A stretch of DNA of 64,000 bases from Novosphingobium cyanobacteriorum (GTDB lineage: Bacteria; Pseudomonadota; Alphaproteobacteria; Sphingomonadales; Sphingomonadaceae): contig NZ_JAROCY010000013.1 of assembly GCF_029436685.1 (NCBI RefSeq), positions 86,275 through 150,274 of the forward strand, read 5' to 3'. Below, piece after piece: positions 35,680 through 46,369 of this stretch. Each line of letters begins with the position of its first letter. Position 1 is the stretch's first letter. The position numbers were made by a program, and so were the translations under genes. A model generated the notes under the pieces. The model worked only from the letters and a program-made list of their open reading frames with translations, was not told the origin of the DNA and ran no database searches.

Positions 35680-36114
35680 ATGATGCGACAGACCTTGGTT
35701 CTGGCGGCAGGCATTTGCGCTCTGGCCGCCGCAGGAAGCGCGATGGCGCAACCCGACAATTCTCCCCAGGCAGCAGAGGACATCGTGGCGCGCGCCCATG
35801 CGCGTCCGATGGGCTTCATCGCCACCAGCGGCCCGGATGTGGCCGGGCACTATGCCGTGGCGATCGACGTGAGCGGCATCGATCCGACCACGCCCGCCGG
35901 CTGGGCGCGGATCAACCGCCGGGTGAACGTGGGCCTTGGCCAGCTGTGCGATCTGACAGGCGCGCACAACCTGATTACCGGGCCGGATTCGCCCGAACGC
36001 GCCGCGTGCCTTGCCGAAGGGCGCGCTGCTGCCGAGGCGCAGATGCACCGCGCGCGCGCCGCAGCCGAACGCGGCGAGACAGTGGCGACGCTGGGGATCA
36101 GCACCGCCGGTTGA
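35680..36114 (+). CDS. UrcA-like exported small protein
   Basis: 144 residues; tandem ATGs (35680, 35683) with AGAGGAAC upstream. Signal peptide MMRQTLVLAAGICALAAAGSAMAQ, cleavage near residue 24. The mature part has AIDVSGIDPTTPAGWARINRRVNVGLGQLCDL, resembling the UrcA pattern (D-L-D-L..P.G...L..R...A...C) seen in sphingomonad and caulobacter periplasmic proteins. Two cysteines are positioned for a disulfide. Function unknown. It stands alone between mlaA and the RTX esterase. Confidence 0.6.
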   Translation: MMRQTLVLAAGICALAAAGSAMAQPDNSPQAAEDIVARAHARPMGFIATSGPDVAGHYAVAIDVSGIDPTTPAGWARINRRVNVGLGQLCDLTGAHNLITGPDSPERAACLAEGRAAAEAQMHRARAAAERGETVATLGISTAG

Positions 36115-36498
36115 TCCCCAGCGCAAATGGCCGGGGTGGCGCCTGCCGTCCCGGCCGACTGCTTTAACGATTGTGCCGTAACGAAACTTCGCCAAAACGG
36201 ATTGATCGCCGCGCGGCAGGACCGGGTTGCCGGGCATGATGCAGAAGCAGCGCCACACCCGCCCCGCGTGGTGGAGGCGAGATGGCAAGCGATTGATTGT
36301 ATTCCGTTACTAACAATCGTTGAGCCGATCCGGGGTGAGACCTGCCAGCCCAATGGCGTGCCCCGGCGTGCGAAGCGTCCTCCACTTCGCTTTGGAACCC
36401 GCTGAAAAACAACCCTTTCCGAAGCATGTCCCGGCTGCTGCCGCGCCTGCCCGTGCCATCACCGCCGCCCGAACGGCAAGGCGAAGGACAGGTTTGCG
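36115..36498. other. 384-bp intergenic region
   Basis: I see no gene here. There is a short 6-bp inverted repeat (GATTGT at 36295, ACAATC at 36313), too weak to call an operator, and no clear terminator. The promoter of the following RTX gene is presumably inside but not recognisable. Confidence 0.4.
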
Positions 36499-37866
36499 AT
36501 GGCGACGATTCCGGTGGTGGTGTTGGCGGGGCAATCGAACGCCGCGTTCGGCGGCGTGGACAACCGGCTTTATGAAGTGCTGGCGGCAGGGGGCAGCGAC
36601 TTCGAGCTGGTGAAGGTGGCGGTGGACTGGACATCGCTGTTCGCCAACCCGGACCAGGACTGGGACCCCGCCTCAGGCGAGCTGTTTGCGCAGCTGGTGG
36701 CGGCGACCAAGGCCGCCGAGGACCGCGTGCGCGCAAGCGGCAACGAGCCGGTGGTCTATACCCTGTGGATGCAGGGGGAGATCGACGTGGGCACGCCGGG
36801 CTATGACGCGAAGCTGGCGGACTTTATCGGGCAATACCGCAGCGCCATCGGCCAGCCCACATCCACCTTCGGCATCAGCCTGCTGCCCTATGCCAGCGAC
36901 GTGCGCAGTGCGCAGCTGGCGGTGGCAGCTGCCACGCCCAACGTGCTGACCGTGGAAACGCTGGGCGCCACCACGTGGGACGGGATGCATTACGACAAGG
37001 CCTGGCGCGAGAAGATTGCGCAGGACTTCCTGGCGCAGGCGGCGGTCACCACCGGCAGTTCGGCGGGATACGACAACGGGCTTGCGGCGGCGAAAGTGTG
37101 GCAGGACGGCGCGATCACCCGCGTGATCGGCCCGCAGTTCGTTGACTATACCTGGAACAACGGCAGCCACGCCACGATCATCCAGACGTTCTCCGGCGAC
37201 GACACGGTGATCACTGGCGCCTTCATCGACACCATCCGCACCGGCGACAACAACGACACGGTGTGGTCTGGCGGGGGCAACGACTTCATCGACCTGGGCA
37301 TGCATGACGACGTGGCCCACGCCGGCACCGGCAACGACCGCGTGATCGGTGGCTTCGGCAACGACCAGATCTGGGGCGACGAGGGCGACGACTGGCTGCA
37401 GGGCGTCTATGAGGACGACACGATACGCGGAGGCGCGGGCAACGACCGCATCGACGGCGGGGAGGGCGATGACCGCCTGCTGGGCGATGACGGCAACGAC
37501 ACGATCGTGATGGGGCCGGGCCGCGACGTAGTGACCGGCGGAGCGGGGGCGGACCGCTTCGTCTTCGTGACCGGCGAGACGCCGGAGCCGGGCCGTTCGG
37601 GCATGGACACGATCACCGACTTTTCCGCGCGGGCGGGGGACGTGATCGACCTGTCCGCCATCGACGCGAATGTGCTGGTGGATGGCGACCAGGCATTCCA
37701 GTGGATCGGCGCGGGCAAGTTCACTGGCCATGCGGGCGAACTCCAGGCCGTGGCAGCGCGCGGGTTCACGCTGATCGCCGGGGATACCGACGGCGACGGC
37801 AGGGGGGATGTGTGGATCAGGCTGACCGACGTGGGGGCGATCGATCCGGCGGGGATTGTTCTTTAA
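36499..37866 (+). CDS. Sialate O-acetylesterase-like (SASA/SGNH) protein with RTX repeats
   Basis: 455 residues. The N-terminal half has an esterase layout: VVVLAGQSNAAFGG with nucleophile Ser13 in GQSN, VYTLWMQGEIDVG (oxyanion/WxQGE motif near residues 88-97) and WDGMHYDKAWR (D-x-x-H, His about 164) as the C-terminal catalytic pair. These match carbohydrate O-acetylesterases of the SASA/CE6 type. From about residue 225 to 350 are RTX nonapeptides (GGGNDFIDLG, GTGNDRVIGG, GGEGDDRLLG, GAGADRFVF). No N-terminal signal peptide, so type I secretion is expected. Polysaccharide or glycan deacetylation outside the cell is inferred. Confidence 0.75.
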   Translation: MATIPVVVLAGQSNAAFGGVDNRLYEVLAAGGSDFELVKVAVDWTSLFANPDQDWDPASGELFAQLVAATKAAEDRVRASGNEPVVYTLWMQGEIDVGTPGYDAKLADFIGQYRSAIGQPTSTFGISLLPYASDVRSAQLAVAAATPNVLTVETLGATTWDGMHYDKAWREKIAQDFLAQAAVTTGSSAGYDNGLAAAKVWQDGAITRVIGPQFVDYTWNNGSHATIIQTFSGDDTVITGAFIDTIRTGDNNDTVWSGGGNDFIDLGMHDDVAHAGTGNDRVIGGFGNDQIWGDEGDDWLQGVYEDDTIRGGAGNDRIDGGEGDDRLLGDDGNDTIVMGPGRDVVTGGAGADRFVFVTGETPEPGRSGMDTITDFSARAGDVIDLSAIDANVLVDGDQAFQWIGAGKFTGHAGELQAVAARGFTLIAGDTDGDGRGDVWIRLTDVGAIDPAGIVL

Positions 37867-37935
37867 AGTGGAGCGTTTGGAATGGGTGGGGAGCGGATAG
37901 ACCGCAATCGGAGGCAACAACCCCAAACCGGACAC

Positions 37936-38325
37936 TCAATCGAGTGAAGCCAGCACCTTCGAGACTTCCTCTTGCGTCCACAGCTCGTCTCTGTCCTCTA
38001 TGAAGCGACTACTGTCGTCTTCGAGGAAAGCGACGGCATCACGGGTAACCTCATCCTCAAACTCGATGTCGTCACTCGCTACGATGCAATCTGCAACATA
38101 GACTGCGGCGTCAAAAGACAGTTGCCCATCCCTGACGGCGGTTAGGAAGCGACGCACGGCAGACCGGGTCATGACAAAAAGCGGCCCATCTGAAATCGCG
38201 ATGAAGCCGTGTTTTGTTTCTCGAAGGTCGGCGTAGAACTCGGCGACCTCACCCGCGATTTCCTCCATGAACGTGTTGGGAGCGAGTGTTCCAGAGAGGA
38301 ACGCGACGAGAGAAGCGTGTTGCAT
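37936..38325 (-). CDS. Small acidic hypothetical protein
   Basis: 129 residues, strongly acidic (IEFEDEVTRDAVAFLEDDSSRFIEDRDELW) with GFIAISDGPLFVMTRSAVRRFL in the middle. The gene is less GC-rich than its neighbours, which suggests recent acquisition. Size, acidity and orphan status are reminiscent of immunity proteins of polymorphic toxins, but no toxin is adjacent, so that is speculation. A palindromic repeat pair (38429-38518) separates it from the SIR2-like gene. Confidence 0.5.
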   Translation of the reverse strand: MQHASLVAFLSGTLAPNTFMEEIAGEVAEFYADLRETKHGFIAISDGPLFVMTRSAVRRFLTAVRDGQLSFDAAVYVADCIVASDDIEFEDEVTRDAVAFLEDDSSRFIEDRDELWTQEEVSKVLASLD

Positions 38326-38427
38326 TGCGAAAGAATGGAACGCTGAACGAATGTCCGCAATCCGGAAACGCGCAGCTCATTGTTTACGTCCGCAACTGGG
38401 CGAAAGCAGCCACCAACCCCTTGGCCA

Positions 38428-38518
38428 AAACCCGCTCACCCTGAGCATGTCGAAGGGTGTTGGCGCTGGCTGTGGTGTTGGGCTTTGGTGGTTCGACAAG
38501 CTCACCGCGAGCGGGTTT
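38428..38518. repeat. REP-like inverted repeat pair
   Basis: The left arm at 38429-38457, read in reverse, is CCCTTCGACATGCTCAGGG followed by TGAGCGGGTT. The right arm at 38490-38518 is GGTTCGACAAGCTCACCGC followed by GAGCGGGTT. They are inverted and about 32 bp apart. Same family as the copy inside hrpB. Confidence 0.75.
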
Positions 38519-38547
38519 TGGTTTGCTGGATCGACTTACCCGAACCC

Positions 38548-39585
38548 TCAGCTCTCCAGCTGCAGCATGTTGTCGCGGAGCGTCTCGAACGCGCGGCCAT
38601 CTGAAAGCGTCAGCAGGTCGTCGTGTTCCAGTCCGCAGTTGCGGCGCAGGAGGCGGGCGGCGGCGGTGCGGTTGGCGGGGGAGAGGCCGTGGGTGGTGGC
38701 CAGCACTTCCGGATTGTGGCTGATCGTGCGGTCGAACAGCAGTTCGAGGTTGCGCGGGTGATAGGCGTTGCCGAGGAATACCAGCCGCCTGGCGCCGCCC
38801 ATGGCCTGGCGCAGGCGGTGGACCGAGGGCTGGTCGGCCAGGCGTTCGGCATGGGTGCGCACTTGCCCGGCGATGGCGTGGATGTTCCAAGGCTGCTCGC
38901 TGCCCGCCCATTCGGCCTGTGCGTCCTGCCCCGGCTGCCACGGCAGGCGGCCGACGCTGCCATAGGGGTGGATGATCTGCAGCCGTTCGCCCACGATGCG
39001 CTGCGCATCCTTCAGGTCCAGCCCATAGGCCATGACCAGTGCGTGCGGCAGGAAGTGTTCGATCGCACGGTCATAGTTGAAGCAGATGATGGTCAGGTCT
39101 TCGAACGCATGTTCCAGCCGGGTGCGCGGCAGGCCGGCGGTGAGCAACTGGCCCAGCCAGAACAGCCAGCATTCGTCGGGCTTGCCCAGCAGCGGCAGTT
39201 CGCCCGGCTGGCGCGGGGCTTCGCGCAGGGTGGCGCGCGTTTCGGCCTGGCCGATGTGGAACGCGATGGCGATCTTGCCCGCCATGGTGGCCAGCGGATC
39301 ATGGTCGATCTGTTCCAGCACCATGTCGATCGCGGTGCCCATGCGCGCGGCGGTGCGCAGCAATTGCGAGGCGCGCACCATCTCCATGTGTTCCTTGCCC
39401 ATGCGTTCTGCCTGCTTCATCAGGTGGCGCACGAGGATCTGGCTTTCACGCGATTGCGCCGGGGTGCCGAGCCGCGAGAAGTCATAGCCCGCCACCACGC
39501 GCGCCAACAGATCCTCGCCCGAGGGCATCTGCAGTTCGCAGCTTGCCCCGGCGCCGACCACGATGGTCGTCTTGGTGCGGATCAT
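38548..39585 (-). CDS. SIR2-like domain protein
   Basis: 345 residues. Begins TTIVVGAGASCELQMPSGEDLLARV, a SIR2_2-type NAD-binding GAGAS motif. The FEDLTIICFNYDRAIEHFL segment (about residues 164-182) is the N-D motif strand and IIHPYGSVG (about 209-217) supplies the catalytic-type His. C-terminal RRLVFLGNAYHPRNLELL resembles the late SIR2 strand. Stand-alone SIR2-like proteins are often NADase effectors of anti-phage systems, but I see no partner gene here, so a defence role is only a possibility. It is divergent from lon. Confidence 0.65.
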   Translation of the reverse strand: MIRTKTTIVVGAGASCELQMPSGEDLLARVVAGYDFSRLGTPAQSRESQILVRHLMKQAERMGKEHMEMVRASQLLRTAARMGTAIDMVLEQIDHDPLATMAGKIAIAFHIGQAETRATLREAPRQPGELPLLGKPDECWLFWLGQLLTAGLPRTRLEHAFEDLTIICFNYDRAIEHFLPHALVMAYGLDLKDAQRIVGERLQIIHPYGSVGRLPWQPGQDAQAEWAGSEQPWNIHAIAGQVRTHAERLADQPSVHRLRQAMGGARRLVFLGNAYHPRNLELLFDRTISHNPEVLATTHGLSPANRTAAARLLRRNCGLEHDDLLTLSDGRAFETLRDNMLQLES

Positions 39586-39658
39586 GCGGCGGCCCCGATC
39601 ATGAGGCGGTTAATGCGCAGTTATGCCTAATATCGGGTTTACGAAGGAGAAATGGATT

Positions 39659-39673
39659 AACTTTCGGAAAGTT
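39659..39673. promoter_or_regulatory. 7-1-7 inverted repeat upstream of lon
   Basis: AACTTTC-G-GAAAGTT, in the 218-bp gap between the divergent SIR2-like and lon genes, about 130 bp before lon. Could be an operator for either gene. No heat-shock promoter could be identified with confidence. Confidence 0.25.
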
Positions 39674-39803
39674 CGGGCCTGAATTGTCGCGATCCACAGC
39701 CGTCTTAACCTTTGCCATTGCGGCCACGGGTTGACGATCCCATATCGGACCCGGCCCCCGCACGGCATCGTGCAAGATCGTGGGGTCGGACGGACACGTG
39801 AAC

Positions 39804-42212
<2,409 letters not shown>

Positions 42213-42217
42213 AGGCT

Positions 42218-42268
42218 GCACGCAGACACGGCGCGGGATCGCTTCGGCGATCCCACGCTTCTGCGTGC
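42218..42268 (+). terminator. Nested stem-loop after lon
   Basis: The outer arms GCACGCAG and CTGCGTGC enclose an inner stem GGGATCGC-TTCG-GCGATCCC with a UUCG loop, starting 6 bp after the lon stop. There is no T-run, so it may be a transcript-stabilising or partial-termination hairpin between lon and HU. Confidence 0.45.
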
Positions 42269-42401
42269 GCAAGTCATTGTGCAATGCGGTAATTTCGATT
42301 GTGCGCCGCACATTTGCGCAATTTCCTTGCTCAAGGCTCAGGAATAGCCCTGAATCGCCCGGAATCAGGGGATAAATCGCGTTTTTTCGTCGCATTTGCC
42401 T

Positions 42402-42430
42402 TTGACAGCGGAATCTTTCTCGTCTCTCTT
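42402..42430 (+). promoter_or_regulatory. Candidate promoter of the HU gene
   Basis: TTGACA at 42402-42407 is a perfect -35 box. Seventeen bases later TCTCTT is a weak -10 match. It lies about 65 bp before the HU start codon. A housekeeping-sigma promoter is likely, given the exact -35 element. Confidence 0.4.
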
Positions 42431-42494
42431 CCGCCGCACCCGATAGGCGATTCCAAACCGCAGTTTTCCCACATAAAAGGTAGGGGGTTCCGCA

Positions 42495-42767
42495 ATGAAC
42501 AAGAACGATCTGATCAGCGCAGTGGCCGACGCAAGCGGCCTTTCCAAGGGCGACGCGACGAAGGCCGTGGAAGCGGTGTTCGACTCCGTGTCCGCCGCCC
42601 TGGCCAAGGGCGATGAAGTGCGCCTGGTCGGTTTCGGCACCTTCTCGGTCGCCAAGCGCAAGGCTTCGACCGGCCGCAACCCGCGCACCGGTGAACCGAT
42701 GTCGATCAAGGCTTCGGCCCAGCCGAAGTTCAAGGCCGGCAAGGGCCTCAAGGACGCCGTCAACTAA
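42495..42767 (+). CDS. hup: DNA-binding protein HU
   Basis: 90 residues, exactly the HU length. MNKNDLISAVADASGLSKGDATKAVEAVFDSV, then DEVRLVGFGTFSVAKRKASTGRNPRTGEPMSI with the GRNPRTG beta-arm tip that intercalates DNA at Pro, ending FKAGKGLKDAVN. A homodimeric nucleoid protein. Candidate promoter at 42402 and a strong terminator at 42842 make it a separate unit as well as possible read-through from lon. Confidence 0.95.
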   Translation: MNKNDLISAVADASGLSKGDATKAVEAVFDSVSAALAKGDEVRLVGFGTFSVAKRKASTGRNPRTGEPMSIKASAQPKFKAGKGLKDAVN

Positions 42768-42841
42768 GACGGAAAACGGAACGCCCCGCGACCTGCGGTT
42801 CGGGTCGCACGCGCGGGGTGAAGCCGGTCCAGCATAAAAGA

Positions 42842-42875
42842 CCGCGCCGGATGGATCGTCCGGCGCGGCTTTTTT
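42842..42875 (+). terminator. Rho-independent terminator after HU
   Basis: CCGCGCCGGA pairs with TCCGGCGCGG around a 7-nt loop, followed by CTTTTTT. It also lies 22 bp from the 3' end of the convergent lipoprotein gene. Confidence 0.9.
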
Positions 42876-42896
42876 GTGCCTGCGCTGGCGTTGCGA

Positions 42897-43724
42897 TCAA
42901 GGCGCCAGCTTGATCAGCGCGGTTGGCGCGGCGGGCGTGGAGGCGCCAATCTTCCAGTCCAGCCGCTTGCCACCGGCGTCTGCCTGCGGCCCTTCATCGG
43001 TGTTGTTGGCCAGCACCGCGCCATCGGTCACCACGGTGAAGTGGCCGTCCAGCTTGGGGGCGTTGTCCTTGCCGGCCGCCTGGCCCAGACCCGGCATCTG
43101 CGGGGTGGAGCCGCCCGGCATGAACGCGGGCGCATCGACCCGCACGGTGCCATCCTTGCGGCGGATCACGGTGACGAAGGGCACCACCAGCGGCAGCCGC
43201 TCGATGGTGGGAAAGGTGAAATCGTGGTCGAGCCGGCCAGTCGCCTCGTACTCCACTTCGAACAGGCCCTTGCCCTTGCTGACCACGGACTTCCAGCCCT
43301 GCTGCCGGGAAAGCCGATCGGCGAATTCCTGCGCGGCGCGCGGATCGGCGGGATCGATGCCGCCCATCATCGAAGCGACGGCCTTGCGGCTCTTTTCCTG
43401 TTCCCTCGCCTTGTCGGCGCGGCGCTTTTCCTGTTCGCCGGCCCAGTCTGCCTTCTGCTTGGCGAGTTCCTGAGCGGAGCAATCGTGCTCCTCGCCGGTA
43501 TCCTCGTTGGAGCAGGGCGCGGCGACGAACTCCTCCTGCTCCTCGTCTTTCGACGAGGGTGAGGGATCAGCCAGCGGGGCCAGCACGATCTCGCCCTTGT
43601 AGTGGAAGGTGAAGGTGCCGTCCTTGCGCACCGCGAGGTCACTGGCGAAGCGCCCGGGCAGCAGCATGCAGGCCGCCAGCAGCAGGCCCGTGGCCAGCGC
43701 GGCAATGGCGTTACGCGTGTTCAT
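42897..43724 (-). CDS. Hypothetical lipoprotein
   Basis: 275 residues from ATG 43724 (GGAG ribosome site). N-terminus MNTRNAIAALATGLLLAAC carries a lipobox LAAC with Cys19, so it is probably a lipoprotein. A charged coiled-coil stretch (ELAKQKADWAGEQEKRRADKAREQEKS, split across about residues 87-113) follows a short acidic segment, and the C-terminal half is beta-rich (LFEVEYEATGRLDHDFTFPTI, PFVTVIRRKDGTVRVDAPAF). No family recognised. It follows rlmB in the same direction with a 37-bp gap, so the two may be co-transcribed. Confidence 0.6.
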   Translation of the reverse strand: MNTRNAIAALATGLLLAACMLLPGRFASDLAVRKDGTFTFHYKGEIVLAPLADPSPSSKDEEQEEFVAAPCSNEDTGEEHDCSAQELAKQKADWAGEQEKRRADKAREQEKSRKAVASMMGGIDPADPRAAQEFADRLSRQQGWKSVVSKGKGLFEVEYEATGRLDHDFTFPTIERLPLVVPFVTVIRRKDGTVRVDAPAFMPGGSTPQMPGLGQAAGKDNAPKLDGHFTVVTDGAVLANNTDEGPQADAGGKRLDWKIGASTPAAPTALIKLAP

Positions 43725-43761
43725 TCGAAGCTCCCCCCCTCCAAGTGCGGCGGGCGGAGGA

Positions 43762-44598
43762 TCAGTCCTCCTCGCCCGCCCGAGTCGCGACGGCATAGAG
43801 CGCGATCGCCGCCGCGTTCGATACATTGAGGCTTTCGATCGCCGACGCAATCGGCAGCCGCGCGATCGAATCGCAATGCTGCGCCACGTTGTGGCGAAGG
43901 CCTTCGCCTTCCGCGCCCAGCACCAGTGCCACCGGGCCAGCGGGCAGGGCACCCGGGAATGCCGCATCGCCATCGCCATCCAGCCCGATGCGCCAGTATC
44001 CGGCCTCCGAGATCGATTCGAGCGCGCGCGACAGGTTCACCACCCGCACCCATGGCACCACTTCCAGCGCGCCCGATGCCGCCTTGGCCAGCGTGCCGGA
44101 TTCAGGCGGGGCATGCCGGTCCTGCGTGATCAGGGCCGCCACGTCGAACGCCGCACACGAACGCAGGATGGCGCCCACGTTGTGCGGGTCGGTCACCTGG
44201 TCGAGGATCACCAGCGTGCGGCCCTCGGCCTCGTCGAGAATGTCGTCGAGCGCGACATCGTCAAGCGCGCTGCAATCGAGCACCAGCCCCTGGTGCGGCG
44301 CATCGCGCGCCACCAGCCGGGCGAGATCGGCGGCCTGCGCATATTCCACCGGCAGCGAAGTGGGCAGTTCGGCGTCATGGTCGTCCAGCATGGCTTGGAT
44401 CGCCTCGCGCGTGCCCCACAGCTTCTTGGCCTGGCGATTCGGATTGGTCAGCGCCGCTTCCACCGCATGGCGGCCCCACAGGCGCACTGCACCGGCGCTG
44501 GCCCGGCCTGAGCCGCGCCCGCCCTGCATGCGCCCGGCGCGCCCACGCAGGGCCTTGCCCTTGCGGCCGGATTCGCGGGAATGATCGTGCGGGGGCAT
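43762..44598 (-). CDS. rlmB: 23S rRNA 2'-O-methyltransferase, RlmB-like (SpoU family)
   Basis: 278 residues, ATG 44598 (AAAGG upstream). An Arg/Gly/Lys-rich N-terminal tail (about 35 residues) precedes RLWGRHAVEAALTNPNR, the RNA-binding L30-like domain. The SPOUT/SpoU knot motifs follow: LDQVTDPHNVGAILRSCAAF (motif 1, about residues 148-167), LVLGAEGEGLRHNV (motif 2) and LPIASAIESLNVSNAAAIALYA (motif 3). SAM-dependent 2'-O-methylation of G2251 in 23S rRNA is the usual activity of this subfamily; the exact nucleotide is inferred. The tRNA-Tyr gene lies just upstream, on the other strand. Confidence 0.85.
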   Translation of the reverse strand: MPPHDHSRESGRKGKALRGRAGRMQGGRGSGRASAGAVRLWGRHAVEAALTNPNRQAKKLWGTREAIQAMLDDHDAELPTSLPVEYAQAADLARLVARDAPHQGLVLDCSALDDVALDDILDEAEGRTLVILDQVTDPHNVGAILRSCAAFDVAALITQDRHAPPESGTLAKAASGALEVVPWVRVVNLSRALESISEAGYWRIGLDGDGDAAFPGALPAGPVALVLGAEGEGLRHNVAQHCDSIARLPIASAIESLNVSNAAAIALYAVATRAGEED

Positions 44599-44783
44599 GG
44601 CTGGACCTTTCTGGGGGCAGGCGTGAATATTTCCGCCGCCCTGTGCCAGCCGACCCATTGACAGGCAAGCGATGCTTCGCCAAAGGGGCGCCTCTCTCGG
44701 CCGGACGGTGCCTTTTTCGGAAGGTTCCATCGACTAAAGGGAACGGCTTTCGGGCCCGGACCTTTCACCGGCAGCACTGGTGT

Positions 44784-44869
44784 GGACAGGTGGCCGAGTG
44801 GTTAAAGGCAGCAGACTGTAAATCTGCCCGCGCAAGCGTACGCTAGTTCGAATCTAGCCCTGTCCACCA
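44784..44869 (+). tRNA. tRNA-Tyr(GUA), element integration site
   Basis: Long-variable-arm tRNA, 86 nt. Acceptor GGACAGG pairs with CCTGTCC; discriminator A and encoded CCA at 44867-44869. The anticodon loop CTGTAAA gives GUA. The variable arm CCCGCGCAAGCGTACG is typical of Tyr. The tyrosine integrase gene starts 197 bp downstream on the same strand, so the 3' half of this tRNA is the probable attB/attL core. Confidence 0.97.
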
Positions 44870-44982
44870 CCCCCTTATCCGCAAGCATCCACGAATGACC
44901 GTGGAAATCCCGGAAAACCTAGGGTATTCTGCGCTTCTTGGCCCGCATTTGTCCGCTGCCGTTTGCATGCAGCCGGACCCTA

Positions 44983-45059
44983 GTGTGGGAGGGGTGTGGG
45001 AGTAAGTTGGCTTACTCCCACACTGCACCCCTCCCAAGGTGGGCTTGAAAGTGTGGGAG
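44983..45059. promoter_or_regulatory. GTGTGGGAG iterons and 13-bp inverted repeat before the integrase
   Basis: GTGTGGGAG occurs at 44983-44991, 44994-45002 and 45051-45059, and inverted at 45015-45023. Two of these form a perfect 13-bp hairpin (44994-45006 with 45011-45023, TTGG between). A further partial copy (GTGTGGGA) lies just after the integrase stop at 46278. These look like arm-type integrase or excisionase binding sites and/or the integrase operator. Confidence 0.6.
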
Positions 45060-45065
45060 GAAGAA

Positions 45066-46277
45066 ATGGGCAAGCTCACGGCGGTAGCGGTCAAGGCAGC
45101 GATGGCGAATCCTGGCACCTATCAGGATGGCGATGGATTGGTTCTCAGGGTCGATAAGCGTGGTGGAGCCTACTGGGTCCTCAGGCTCCAGCGAGACGGC
45201 AAGCGACAGGATATCGGCTTGGGTAGCGCCAAGCAGATGACACTTGCGGAAGCGCGGCAAAAAGCCACGGTCTTGCGAAAGGCGGTCAAGGTCGACCACC
45301 GCGATGTTCTGGCCGAGAAAAAAGACGAGGCCGCCGCCAAGGTGACGTTCCGCGCAGCCGCGACTCAGTACCACAGCGAAAACGAAGCGGGCTGGAAAAG
45401 CACGGTCTATGCGCGGCAGTGGCTCGCCAGTCTCGAAAACTATGCCTTTCCGAAGCTGGGTGACATGCCGACGGGCAGCATTAGCAGTGCTGATATCATC
45501 GCTGTGCTGACCCCGATCTGGCAGGAAATCCCCGATACCGCCCGCCAGGTCCGCAACCGGATTTGCGCCGTGCTGGATTATTCCCACGCGAAGGGCTGGC
45601 GCTCCCGCGAGGCCCCGTCGGGCAATGGCAGCCTGAAGGCGGGTCGCGGTCTGCCACGGCAAGTGAAGGTGCGTGAGAATCGCAAAGCCATGCCCTATGT
45701 CGCGCTGCCCGGATTCCTCACCGCCTTACGGCGCAAACCATCCTTCGGGCGGCTTGCGCTGGAGTTGCTCATCCTGACTGGAGTGCGCAGTCAGGAGGTC
45801 CGCCTGGCGACATGGTCCGAATTTGACCTAGAGAGCCGGTTGTGGACGATCCCCGCCGAGCACATGAAGCGAAACAAGGCGCATATCGTGCCGCTGTCTG
45901 ACGAGGCTCTGGCCGTGCTTGCAAAAGCCGATGCCCTGCGGATGTCTGAGAGCGACGTCGTGTTTCCCGGCGTAGCTGGTAAGCCTATGTCTGACATGAC
46001 GCTGCTCAAGGTGCTGCGGGACATGAGCGAACCATACCACGTCCACGGCTTCCGCTCTGCGTTCACCGATTGGGCAGCAAATGAGGGCATCCCCGATGCC
46101 GTGGTAGAAGCTGCTCTCGCGCACAAGACGCCCGACGCTGTCCAGGCGGCCTATCGCCGCACAACCTATCTCGGCACACCCGACCAGCCCGGCGCCCGCG
46201 TGAAGTTGATGGCAGCTTGGGGGCGTTACTGCCTAGGGGTGGCGACGGGCGCGGACAAGGCAGCCCCGCCGGCTTGA
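45066..46277 (+). CDS. Tyrosine integrase, DUF4102/P4 type
   Basis: 403 residues; start ATG 45066 with GGAGGA 5 bp upstream (a GTG at 45039 is possible but lacks this). The N-terminal arm-binding DUF4102 domain has DGDGLVLRVDKRGGAYWVLRLQRDGKRQDIGLG. The catalytic domain has Arg241 (TGVRSQEVRLATW), KRNKAHIVPLS with the beta-hairpin Lys, HVHGFRSAF (His327-x-x-Arg330), LAHK, and nucleophile Tyr363 in AYRRTTYL. All catalytic residues are intact. Its closeness to tRNA-Tyr marks the left end of the element, and the iterons before it are probable binding sites. Confidence 0.93.
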   Translation: MGKLTAVAVKAAMANPGTYQDGDGLVLRVDKRGGAYWVLRLQRDGKRQDIGLGSAKQMTLAEARQKATVLRKAVKVDHRDVLAEKKDEAAAKVTFRAAATQYHSENEAGWKSTVYARQWLASLENYAFPKLGDMPTGSISSADIIAVLTPIWQEIPDTARQVRNRICAVLDYSHAKGWRSREAPSGNGSLKAGRGLPRQVKVRENRKAMPYVALPGFLTALRRKPSFGRLALELLILTGVRSQEVRLATWSEFDLESRLWTIPAEHMKRNKAHIVPLSDEALAVLAKADALRMSESDVVFPGVAGKPMSDMTLLKVLRDMSEPYHVHGFRSAFTDWAANEGIPDAVVEAALAHKTPDAVQAAYRRTTYLGTPDQPGARVKLMAAWGRYCLGVATGADKAAPPA

Positions 46278-46369
46278 GTGTGGGATCAGCTTACCGATGC
46301 TCTCGCGCAGCAACTGAGACGAGAGGCAAACTCTCACCTTGAGCGTCGCTCTACAATTCGGAGCGACCG

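Noticed and set aside
33811..36288. 825-residue minus-strand frame opposite ybaB-mlaA
   Set aside because: It includes a GRVRGGRV repeat that is merely the complement of the 15-bp repeat of mlaA. No independent support.
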